From Lamellibrachia columna (lineage: Eukaryota > Annelida > Polychaeta > Sabellida > Siboglinidae), in assembly GCA_963662155.1 (NCBI GenBank), contig OY759261.1, forward strand, positions 64,771,917-64,835,916: a stretch of DNA of 64,000 nt. The letters are read 5' to 3'. The position numbers were made by a program, and so were the translations under genes. This document shows, piece by piece, positions 21,766-31,806 of the stretch; positions within the stretch are counted from its first letter, which is position 1; each line of letters begins with the position of its first letter. Below the pieces are notes generated by a model. The model had not been told where the DNA came from and did not search any database. It saw only the letters and a list, made by a program, of their open reading frames with translations.

Positions 21766-23200
21766 CGCTAGAAACGTCTGACTGAGATAGACAGATGGCA
21801 GTGACTCCAAGTCCACAGGTAAACATCTATTTCACACGACCAGATTCACCGTGTCAGCAGTCTGTGCACTTAGAGTGTGTGTGCACACACTTCCACAGAC
21901 TGTACAACCTGTGAGTTGTCAGTAACATGAACAGTTGGATCAGTGTTGTGAACAATGACATTGCCAATGTCTTGACCAGTGATATGAACAGAAGTCATGG
22001 ACAGTGACGTGAACAGTGTTGTGAACATTATTGCACTAGTCCAGTGATTGTTTGATATTTCATATTAAATTTTATTGTGTACATTGTCTTGTATGTTGTA
22101 ATTCATTTGCACTAGAAACTGCATCTGTATTGTCAGTGAATATCTGTAAGGAAATTATTCACTTAGTTTACATGAGGACTTTCATTCAAAAAACTATAAC
22201 TTTTGACTGAGATATGATATTTACATAATTTTTTTACCACTGGTTGAAGAAATGAATTTTGGAGGTTTATTTTTCACATATGACCGTGTATGATGCTACC
22301 ATTGTCTACAACGAGGGTGAGGCAGCACGGATGGCTGTAGAAGATCAGTTTTTCAAACTGGGCTTCCAGCCAGGATCGTGGGCTGACAGAATTTGACCAC
22401 AGTTGAGTAGCACATGCCTATGTTCCCGGCTCAGCAACAGTACTAGCTCAGCGACAGCGGCGTTCGATACAGTCTGCGAGTCAGTGCAACGACCCCGCTT
22501 ATACCCCCAGGGGTCATTATGTGAATGTCATACACATAATTTTTGCACTTAAAGCAAATTTGAGAGCAAAATTAATTACATTTGAGATGAAGTATCACCT
22601 TGTTTCATTAATATATTTTGCTAATACTGCATACTGAAACTTTAAATGTGTTTTTCTCAGCTTTGATTTTTTTAAATATTACAGATATCTGTATGAAATG
22701 TTGAAGAAATGCTACACTGCCTGAGATGAGGCACAAAAATGAAATTATATTAAAAATTGTGAATTCTGTGAATAATAGACATGGGCGAAGATATTTGATT
22801 TTCATCACTGGCGGCTTCATTTTATGTTAATGTCGAAAAAAATGATAGCAACTGTTAAATTTTGGCTCATTCTTTTAAACATCTTATAATTTACATCCCT
22901 GCAAAATATCATTAATATGTGACTGCTACTTTTTATTACAGAGTGACATTTGTATACATATATTTGAATACCCGCATTACTACGTTTAAATATGCAAATG
23001 AGGCATATGCAAATGAGGGAGGATAAAATGCATAATTTGCATGACAGATGTCTATACTAACCTTGCTGAAAATTTCATCAAAATCCATCACTTATTAGCC
23101 AAGTTATGGAGTATTTAATTGAGTTTGTCATTTCAGGGGCACCATCTTGCCTTAATAGTTGTTTCCTTGAGCCACAAAGTAAGATGGTGAAAACGAAAGG
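21766..23200. other. No recognisable gene
   Basis: AT-rich sequence with short (GTGAACAGT)-like repeats near 21930-22030. A short frame near 22285-22395 gives no recognisable product. Confidence 0.6.
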
Positions 23201-23269
23201 AAAAAACCAGAGAAGTAAAAGCAGTACGGTGCAAAGTTCTGAGACGAATATGCTGTTGAGTTCCCATGG

Positions 23270-24187
23270 ATCACCAGAAGCGTCAAGGAAAGTGTTTGGT
23301 GCAAGTACTGTAATATTGACTTCAGCATTGTTCACTTTGGCAAGAGTGACATCACGAAGCATCAGCTCGTGAAGACACACCCAGAAAGTAGAGGATGCCA
23401 AATCTTTGGGCACAGAGGCTCGACTGACTGTTCTCTGCAACCAGGCCGCCACATCACAAGACGACCAGGTACACTTACAAATAATGGGCATTTGCAAAGT
23501 TACTAGTTAGGCTGTTTGCCAAACTTCTAAAACTTTATAGTATTAGTCACTTTTCCTGATTTGAAAAATACTAAAACCAGTTTTTGTTGATAAACAACAG
23601 TTGTGTAAATCTTTTTAGGTAGCAAAACAAAGCCAAACTTCTGTTCTGCCAGTTTGTGCGTGAACACAACCTTGCTCTTGTTATCAGTGACCACTGAACA
23701 GGTGAAAGAGATGTTAACTCATCGCGTTTTTCCTGTTCGAGAACAAAGATGGCAGCAGTGATAACCCGAGCACTCGCTCCTCACGCCTGCGATTCAGTCG
23801 TCAAACTGCTGCAGACACAGCCAGAGTTGGTGTTGATTTAATCAAATTGATTAAATCATCGATTAAATCAATATGAAAAAATCAAGATATTGATTTTTTT
23901 TTCTTCAGATTATGTGATCACCGAGGCATGACTTTGAGGACAGTTACTTGGTTGAAGTGAGTTCAGTGGAATGGTGGATGGCAATGGAAGGACGCTTTAA
24001 TGAAGACTTCATTCAGTTAATTAAATGCTTGCTGTGCTCAGTTGCATCAAGCTCCGATGTGGAACGAGCCTTTTCAACATTTGGACTAGTACACAGTAAA
24101 CTGCATAACAGGCTTGGAGTAGCAAAAGCGGCCAAACTTGTGTTTATATACAGTCAATTGTCGTACTTATTCTTTCCGTTCTTCTGA
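23270..24187 (+). pseudogene. hAT transposase relic (BED-like finger to dimerisation domain)
   Basis: Pieces of one hAT transposase lie in order on the plus strand in changing frames. A BED/TTF-like zinc finger at about 23297-23400 has W-C-x2-C, then KSDITKH and KTHPES. A segment near 23640-23720 reads AKLLFCQFVREHNLALVISD. The dimerisation domain at 23948-24187 has SSSDVERAFSTFGLVHSKL and NRLGVAKAAKLVF. The middle with the DDE residues is missing or unreadable. Non-coding filler near 23840-23900 (ATTGATTTAATC-like words) separates the parts. This is a different hAT subfamily from the relic at 18.8-19.1 kb. Confidence 0.75.
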
Positions 24188-24529
24188 GTTACATACCACA
24201 TGACAGGTTTGTTTACTCACTTGTTCCCATTTTTCAATGAGCCTTCTAATGTCCTCCCTGGTATATTTCCTCGTAATCATTCTTGAATTGTCAAAGTGTC
24301 TAAGTCTCGAGGGGTGTTTTAACCAGTTTTCTTTTTTTTTGTGAATTTCTTTCAGTCCAGTATATTTGCCCCATAGCTTGAGCACAAGATGGAGCATCTG
24401 AGGCAACATGTTGGCACGAGACAGCAGCTGCCTACTACACCAATAGATTCAGCAAATATTAAGCTGTTGTGTTGATTGGGCATCACCTGTGTATTATGAA
24501 ATATAAGATGTGTTGATTTGTGTGTTACA

Positions 24530-25012
24530 GTGATCGCAAGATACCCTGGGCGAACGGCAAAGGATTTTCTTTGGATAATGCATCAGTGATGGTTGGCTGC
24601 AACAACTGTGTGCTCTCCTTGACAAACTGATTGATTGGTATGTCACTGAGGGCCTTACTCCCTATCAGGAAAAGTATGGTGGACGTGGATGTTGACATCT
24701 GACATGTTTGCCATCATGCTTCTAGGTCGAATTCCTGGATTCAAGCGTTCTGTTTGGCGCAAATACAAGAGAATGATGGAACAACAAGGTGATCGAGGCT
24801 GCACGATACTCTTTGTTCCTATGTGAGTGGCAGAAGATTCTGCCACTCATTGTGCGTACGAAGCCAATGTCCAAATTGTGTTGGGAGTGTCAGTGCAACA
24901 ATGCAGCTGTGTACAAGAGCAGCAACTTGCCAGAAATCGTGAAAAAACAAAGCTGAAGAAACAACTTGCACACCTTGATCATGTTGAATGTGAATGAAAT
25001 CTCTATAAAGCC
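24530..25012 (+). pseudogene. Decayed N-terminal part of the DUF7869-type gene
   Basis: In changing frames this stretch reads like the start of a DUF7869-type protein: LIDWYVTEGLTPYQEKYGG, GRIPGFKRSVWRKYKRMMEQ, and KLCWECQCNNAAVYKSSNLP with a C-x2-C pair. Stops (for example TGA near 24822 and others near 24955-25000) and frameshifts interrupt it. It lies directly upstream of, and is collinear with, the open exon that follows. Confidence 0.6.
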
Positions 25013-26577
25013 ATGGTCAGTGAGTGTAAGACAACCATCCAGGCAAATGTGGGTGTGAAGCTGGGACAGAGTTCTCCATGTTCCAGAGATATGACGATGC
25101 ACTACTCATTTGATTATGCGCAGCAAGTGCACTATCCCGCCGATCCCCTCCAACCAGGACCGATCTATTTCCTCACTCCCAGGAAGTGTGCCATATTTGG
25201 GATGATGACAGAAGGCCTACCCCAGCAAGCGAACTACTTGATAGACGAGGGGATGACCACAAGCAAAGGTTCTAATGCTGTAATCAGCTACATACATCAG
25301 TTCTTCAGCCACTTTGAACTAGGTGAGACAAGTGCAGACCTACATTGTGAAAACTGTAGTGGACAAAATAAAAACAAGTTTTTGGTGTGGTGTTTCCTGT
25401 GGCAGACATTCCACACGTTACACCATCATGTGTCGGTGAACTTCCTCATCGCTGGACACACAAAGTTTGGCCCAGACTGGTGTTTTGGCTTGGTCAAACA
25501 GAAGTTTCGTCAAACAAAAGTGTCATCCCTTTCTGAAATTGCAGATGTTGTGAAAGCCAGTACCATTACTGGTGTCAACGTTCCACAACTAGTCGGTGAT
25601 GAAGCTGGAAATGTCTTTGTGGAGCAGTTTGACTGGCAGACATTCCTGACACCATACTTCAAACCTTTCGCAGGGACCCTGAAACTTCACCATCTTCGGT
25701 GAGTGTGAAATATTATTTTGATAATTAAATTTTTTTGTGCAGAAATCATCGGATTGTACAATTAATAAAAAAGCAAGAGTGGCTCCATGTAACAGGGTAA
25801 CCATGTAACAGGGTAACCATGTCGTAAATTTTTTTATTATTATTACGACAGAGATAATAAGGATATTATCTGGAAAGACAATATATAACTTCTTGTTTAT
25901 ACAGCCTTTTTCCCAGGATCCGGTTTAATGAAACAGGCTGATTAATGAATCATGGAAAGTAGAATGGTGTTGGCCTATTGAAAGTAGAATGGTGTTGGAT
26001 TATTGAAGAACAGATCAAGAGTTTGACCGTAATGCTGTTTTATTTTACATATTTCAGATTTGATTCCAATGAATTAGGCTGTGTGTTTGTGAAGGAGACT
26101 GCAGATGGTGAGGAAACAAAACTCCAACTGCTGAGAAATGTCAGCAACTTGCCACCAAAGGAATCCCCTCACCCGATTGTCCCAGCAGGCCTCGCACGAG
26201 AACGCCAGTGTTACCTGTTCACAAAGATTCGTAAATTTTGTAGCGAGGAAAAGCAGGATGTAACATGCCCTAAACCAGCAGAGCAGACAACAAATCTGAC
26301 TGAACTCCAGGTAGATGATGATGAGTCTGCATCGGTGGATACACCAGCACAAAACCAAGAACAAGTTCTGGCACACAAAACAAACGACGCCGCAAATCAA
26401 AGAAATTACACGTTCAACACATTGTGTTTGACATTGTCTAATAGATTATGCAATCTATTAGACAATGACACAAGAGACTTAGAGCTTATTAAAATACTTG
26501 ATACAGCTTTAGCACTCTGGCTGGACATGTGCAATCAGCAATGCATCACATATTTTGTGATGGGCATCGAAAAATAA
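25013..26577 (+). CDS. DUF7869-type protein, C-terminal two exons
   Basis: Exon A (25013-25698) and exon B (26058-26577) join in frame through a 359-bp GT-AG intron (GTGAGT...TTTCAG); HHL, a split Arg codon and FDSNELG continue across it. Conserved words of the family: MHYSFDYAQQVHYPADPLQPG, NYLIDE, KGSNAVISYIHQFF, LHCENCSGQNKNKF, GHTKFGPDWCFGL, GVNVPQLVGDE and DWQTFLTPYFK. The spacing of acidic residues (LIDE and the NC-GQNKN block) is reminiscent of an RNase-H-like nuclease fold, so a transposase or transposon-derived origin is plausible, but this is inference. In relatives I recall, the block is usually DNCxGQNKN; here it is ENCSGQNKN. The C-terminal tail after the charged linker is unfamiliar. 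With its N-terminus broken the gene is probably inactive, though the C-terminal frame has survived intact. Confidence 0.72.
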
Positions 26578-26940
26578 ATGTAATTAGTTTTCAGATTTTA
26601 CTACCTTCCTTTTGTTTTTATGAACACACATTTTATGGACACTTTGCGGTTGATATATAGAGTTGGTCTACCAAATTTGGGGAAGTGTATGGTTGCTATG
26701 GCCATTTAACGTTTCACATAACACAAAGTTTAAACCTATTTTTCTCAAAAAGTGACTTTTCTCAATTACGTCACGTTTTTGGCAATAAATCAGAAACAAC
26801 TGGAGACATTTTGATAAATCAGGTGTCATTTTAAAGCTAATCATATGACGATTGCAAACACTCTATTTCACAATTCTGCTACTTAATACCCAGTTTGCTA
26901 TGGCATTTGTCTGCATTGAAATCTAAAAGCTAGTCTCTTG
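26578..26940. other. No recognisable gene
   Basis: AT-rich, contains AATAAATG just after the preceding stop (26573-26580) that could serve as a polyadenylation signal; nothing else supported. Confidence 0.5.
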
Positions 26941-26944
26941 TCCA

Positions 26945-27190
26945 TTCTTTGAAGGTGTAAATGTCATTTTGCAGTTATTCTTTGTCAGCCTGGCTCTTTA
27001 TTTATGCATACAGCTTTGTTTCATCAGCAAACGTTTTGATGCTGCACTGTACCAGGTCCGGGATCGCACTGACACATAGGATGAAGAGTAGCGGGCCAAT
27101 GACTCATCCCTGTGGGATCCCACTCAGGACAGGGGCCCACTCTGACTTAGTGCCGTTCACGAGAGACTCGGGTCGGATTTTATGAATTTT
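26945..27190 (-). pseudogene. Non-LTR retrotransposon RT fragment
   Basis: Read on the minus strand it gives NGTKSEWAPVLSGIPQG, a stop, VIGPLLFILCVSAIPDLVQ and SIKTFADETKLY. These are RT motifs B and C of a LINE; the catalytic pair is FADE rather than FADD, and two stops are present. A short dead fragment. Confidence 0.78.
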
Positions 27191-27199
27191 TGACAATAA

Positions 27200-27740
27200 A
27201 ATGAATTTCGAGTTGTTGCCATTCCCGTGTATAAATATTAATCAACTTGCCATTCATGTAAGTTGCACTGTCGAAATAAACACGTTTCTGTCTTAAAACG
27301 TGTCTTTTGTATGATGCCTATCATTGCTAAGTCTTTGTTTTCGTCAAATGAACCGAGACTAATAGAACATTAGGTGATTTTCCACAAGCTATTGCATGCC
27401 GAAAAACACTGCCATTCGAACGTGGTGCATATCATGGGAAAGCCACATATTCGCTCTGCATGATGGTACAAACAGTTTTAAAATGTTCACAGCGGGTATC
27501 CGTGTAATTCCGACTATAAATCACTGCCTTTGAACCATCTCGGCGACAAAGGAACGGGGAATCCCACAACGATTTGCTGGATAGCATCACGTGATGTCGG
27601 ATTCCCTCAAATCAAGCGCTCTAATTGGTTGTAATACTAATTTCCATCATCTGACGTCAGCTTGAAATACCAGCTACGTTCTATTCGATCGACTTTTTAT
27701 CCCATGCGTTTCGTTCATTTATATCGCTTTGTAAAACGAC
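27200..27740. other. Intergenic stretch with promoter-like words
   Basis: No coding signal. ATTGGTTG (inverted CCAAT, near 27623) and CTGACGTCAGC (CRE-like, near 27651) lie about 100 bp upstream of the ATG at 27744, so a promoter for that frame is possible but unproven. Confidence 0.35.
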
Positions 27741-27743
27741 ATT

Positions 27744-28790
27744 ATGCCGTTTGGTCGAAAGCGAGTGGGCGGTTACAGTATTGGGAGGCAGCGAAAGCTT
27801 GCATCGTTGCAGTTAGCGAGCGATGCAAAGGCATCGAGGGTTGAATCCGCCAATGAACCTGCGGCGACAACTTCGTCTTTGACCATGGTGCCAGCAAGAA
27901 TGGCACGCAGTACGTGTAAGATTAATTTCTGATATTTCATATGTTCACTATGATAATGCATGATTCAGATTTATATACATTTGTGTTCTATCCAAACATT
28001 GTTAGCCTTTGTGGCATAACTATTACTGTATAAACGATTTGACGCTGATCTAGTTCATGCTGTTGATGTTCGTGGTTGTGTTGACATTCGGGCCCAGGGG
28101 CCATCCAGGCACACCAGAGGCAGAGTTGTGACTATGGTTTATTATATTACTACAATTAGCCTTGGTAATTATCGTATACATAGCCTATATACACACACAC
28201 GCGCGCAGGTGTGTGTGTATAATATGGCAATGCCAATAAAGTAAATTGCAGTCAATGCCATACCCCTGAATACGTAGTAAGAGGGGGGTTTTTGTTGTTG
28301 AACATGTCTTAGATACTTTTTTGTTCATGAAATACATTTAGATTGTGCATTTTTTCCAGGCATCAAAGCGGCCATCAACAGCACCAGTTGATACGTCTCG
28401 AACGGAAGTTTGGTTATGCAGATCTTCTGGGGGAGATAGGTGTCCTGCGCTTCCTGCTTGAGGATGAGACGGATGCTGATGGAGATCTTTCAACAGTACT
28501 TGTACGCTGTGCTGTGTTGCCATCAATTGTTGCGAACCTGCCATGCACGTTGTGTAGGAAGCGTACACTCTCTATCCGAGCTGTCGACCGCACCCTCAGC
28601 ATGGTGTGTGGCCTCGAGACTTTGTGCACCAGTCATCAATGCAATTCTGTTATCAGACCAATTCAATGGGACTCAGGCGAGAGTCTGTGCGGCAAGTGCG
28701 GGCCAGCATGTCGGGCACAAAAGGTTGCTCGAACATCGGCTCGAGATGAATCCACCTATGCACCTGGGGCATTTTTAGAGATTTTGCTGT
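27744..28790 (+). pseudogene. Possible Mutator-like transposase relic, two exons
   Basis: Exon 1 (27744-27913) starts with a basic segment, MPFGRKRVGGYSIGRQRKLA. A GT-AG intron (donor GTGTAAG, acceptor TTTTTCCAG) leads to exon 2 at 28360, joined in phase. Exon 2 has LVRCAVLPSIVANLPCTLC and a further Cys (CGLETLC), similar in layout to the N-terminal cysteine-rich part of animal Mutator-like transposases. The frame then shifts near 28630-28660 (LLSDQFNGTQ continues in another frame) and runs into a 21-bp minisatellite. No DDE residues are seen. The assignment rests on pattern memory and is tentative. Confidence 0.4.
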
Positions 28791-29130
28791 GCTCCAGTGA
28801 ACTGTACGTATGCTCCAGTGAACTGTACGTATGCTCCAGTGAACTTTACGTATGCTCCGGTGAACTTTATGTATGCTTCAGTGAACTTTACGTATGCTCC
28901 AGTGAACTTTACGTATGCTCCAGTGAACCTTATCTGTATGAACTATGACTATTTTCCAGAGGTTTTTCTGTTTGGTGCTCGAACAACGGCTCGAGATGAA
29001 TCCACCTATGCACCTGGGGCATTTTAGAGATTTTGCTGTGCTCCAGTGAACTGTACATATGCTCCAGTGAACTTTACGTATGCTCCAGTGAACTTTACGT
29101 ATGCTCCAGTGAACCTTATCTGTATGAACT
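28730..29130. repeat. 21-bp minisatellite within a larger duplication
   Basis: Unit TGCTCCAGTGAACTTTACGTA, about 7 copies at 28790-28930 and about 4 at 29037-29120. Each array is preceded by the same 60-bp sequence (GGCTCGAGATGAATCCACC..., near 28738 and 28990) and followed by the same CTTATCTGTATGAACTATG tail, so array and flanks were duplicated together and then differed in copy number. Confidence 0.9.
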
Positions 29131-29780
29131 ATGGCTATTTTCCAGACGTTTTTTTGTTTGGTACATGTATTGTTATAAGTTGCTTAGTTTGTCATATATT
29201 TTTATTATTTTACAATGCCTATGACTCTGAACTTTGCCTTTTGATAGATTATACATTCAGTAATGTGTATGCAAAGTTTCAATCATCTAGGTTGCTTTTC
29301 AGATGTTGAAATGTATGTGCCAATGTACATAACTTTGAACACGATTTTCTCAAAAACATGTTTTCTCTCACACCTACTGCCTCCCGTGTCACTTATCTTG
29401 GCTATTGTTTGACAGAATTGCTTGAAACTTTCTACAATGTTTCTTGATAGTATGCTCTTGAAAACTATGTAGTAACTTTTTAGAAAACATCACCTATATT
29501 TTATAGAATGAACCATCAATGTAAAATTTCATGATAAAAAAATACATTCAGATGTAAAAAAATCATGAAAACAAGTTTTTTTTAAACTGGGAAAGTCAAC
29601 TGACTGTTTCCATTGGGGTTATGTGGAGTACCTACACACCAAATTTGAGTCCTCTAAACACAATGGTTACTTATATAAGTCACACGCAACATTCAATCCA
29701 AGATGGCTGTACACCGTGGGAAATCTCTGAACGTTTCAGCTCTAGTTTCAGTGATAATGAAATAAGAAAATAAAATGTGT
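29130..29780. other. No recognisable gene
   Basis: AT-rich, no conserved frame or repeat recognised. Confidence 0.5.
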
Positions 29781-29900
29781 TTAGACCCAAGCGACGCCTT
29801 AAGTACCACACTTTGTGTCCTGTTGTTTAGAAAGTCTTCCAGCCACTGAGACACTTTGCCTTGTTTGCTGTACACTTCTAATTTCTTGGTCAGCCTGTGG
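29780..29900 (-). pseudogene. Non-LTR retrotransposon RT fragment (palm, before motif B)
   Basis: On the minus strand it reads LTKKLEVYSKQGKVSQWLED and FLNNRTQSVVLKAS, the stretch between RT motifs A and B in CR1/L2-like elements. It abuts an oppositely oriented LINE relic at about 29897. Confidence 0.72.
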
Positions 29901-31460
29901 ACTTTGTGGGTCAACGCAGCAGATGGTGCAGACAGAAGAATGGACTACCTGAAGGCAGCGGTCTTGCTCCCTTACTGTTTAACATCTACACAAATGACCA
30001 ACCGATACATCCAGAAGTTTCTTATAGGTCGACGATCTCTGCACTGCATCCCAAGAACAATCCTTCAAAGGAGTGGAGCAGTCCCTCACCAGTGAACTCG
30101 ATGGATTAACCAACTACTATGCCGTCAACCATCTACGGGCAAATTCAGAGAAGACACAAATCAGTGCTTTCCATTTTAAGAGTAGGGATGCAAACCGACA
30201 GCTGAATGGGAGAACACTGACACATAATCCCAAACCAGTGTACTTTGGGGTTACACTGGACCACACCCTAAGCTACAAAGGTCATGTCATCAAAACAAAG
30301 ACAAAGGAACAACATCCTAAGGAAGCTGTCCAACTACAAATGGGGAATATGGACCCAGTTCCAAAGCTTCGCAAATCAAGTTGCCTCGTTGCTGACAATC
30401 TCAAAGCTTCGCAAATCAAGTTGCCTCGTTGCTGACTTGAAATGCTGTTGGGCGAATAAAAATCAGAAATCACTGGTCCGTCGGGCGAATGAAAATTTTA
30501 CCGTCTGCAATCATAATATCCCTCGAAAGGCTTGATTTTTCAAACACTCCGACTGCCGAGTGTTGTGTTGTCTGCAATGCTCAATGTACCACCGCCACCT
30601 TGCAGAATTCTTAGTAATACATAGTGTGTGCTTTTAGCTGCAAGGTGGCACCACATTGCTCTCACTCCTGTCGGCTTTTGCCAGATTTTTTTATATTCAT
30701 TGAAGTGCCAAGATAATACTGAGAGAGGCCAAGTATTACATTCAATTCTACTCAATGATCTAGTCTAGTCAGGATGAAAACCAAGTGTTACATGCATTTT
30801 CTAAATAGTTTTTAATTCAGCAGGCCTGCAGTCATCAACTTGGGCTGTAGAGCTGTTAATGGTTGCCTCAAACTAACGCGAGTGCACGACCTCTATCTGC
30901 TATGGGGTATTGCTCCACCATCGATCAGAAGGGCATCCTTCTCATAAACAGAGAGAACCAAGCAGGAAAGTAACCCTCGCCACCCCCTATTCCAACCTGA
31001 GCCAGCCCTCAAGAGGTTGATGTCCAGGATCAGCTTCCTTCAAGGTGTTAAGCCCCTGGATGGTAAACCACACAGCTGTTAAGCCCCTGGATGGTAAACG
31101 ACACAGCTGTTAAGCCCCTGGATGGTAAACCACACAGCTGCAGAATATATGATTGGTCAACGTATCTGCAGTCAAAGTGTCTCGTCACCCGGAGGAGTCC
31201 TTGCCACAAGGAGCCAGAGAACCGTGGCCAACCTGGCAGTGTCTCAACCGCCTCAGGACTGGTGTTGCATTGCAGGGGTATAGCCAGGATGCCAACATTG
31301 AATGTGACTATGGAGAGGACACCAAACGATGGAACATCTGCTAGAATGTCCCCTCCTACCAGAGCCCTGCAGTCCAGACGACTTGGCAGTGTACAACTCC
31401 TGTTCCAGAGTCTGTGTGCTGTAGTGGCGAGGAAAAGTGTAGTGACACAAGAAGTGGGCT
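29890..31460 (+). pseudogene. Decayed LINE ORF2 (RT to C-terminus)
   Basis: Ordered fragments in several frames: QKNGLPEGSGLAPLLFNIYT (RT motif B, near 29937), AVNHLRANSEKTQISAFHF, VYFGVTLDHTLSYKGHV, NILRKLSNYKWGIWT, then after a gap RVHDLYLLWGIAPPSIRR, NPRHPLFQPEPALKRLMSR (near 30890-31040) and WPTWQCLNRLRTGVALQGY (near 31223). The FADD motif was lost between 30005 and 30090, and many frameshifts and stops are present. A 31-bp repeat interrupts it at 31047-31139, and an internal piece is duplicated near 30362-30435. Clade not assigned; it resembles jockey-like LINEs by wording. Confidence 0.75.
31047..31139. repeat. 31-bp tandem repeat, three copies
   Basis: Unit begins GTTAAGCCCCTGGATGGTAA at 31047, 31078 and 31109; only one base differs. 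It lies inside the LINE relic. Confidence 0.92.
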
Positions 31461-31806
31461 CATAGGAGAGCACGGGAAATGAAGATGATACAAAATGAAG
31501 CTGAATCCAATTATGGTTTTTTAGCATTCTACCATGAACGACATGGCCTGCCACCAGGTGGAGAAAGAAGTCCTTGATGAACGTGTCAAATGAAGACAAG
31601 AACGATGGTGATAGTTGACAAATAAACAGACACACAGCACCTCGTAGTAATGTGAACATATTGATAAACTGTCACAACAACATGCACCAAAAACATTACA
31701 AGACGGCTGTCATTTTGTCAGTAGATGAGCAGTGAATTATGGGATTGAGAGGCTACAGTTTGTATGCTGCAACTGTGACATTCATTGTACATGACGGGAC
31801 ACTTAC

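Noticed and set aside
24167..24409. 80-codon minus-strand frame
   Set aside because: No similarity recognised, overlaps the end of a hAT relic, no splice context.
31048..31659. 203-codon minus-strand frame downstream of the last PCID2 exon, considered as a terminal exon
   Set aside because: Its translation shows no PCI-domain wording and its right part is antisense to a LINE relic.
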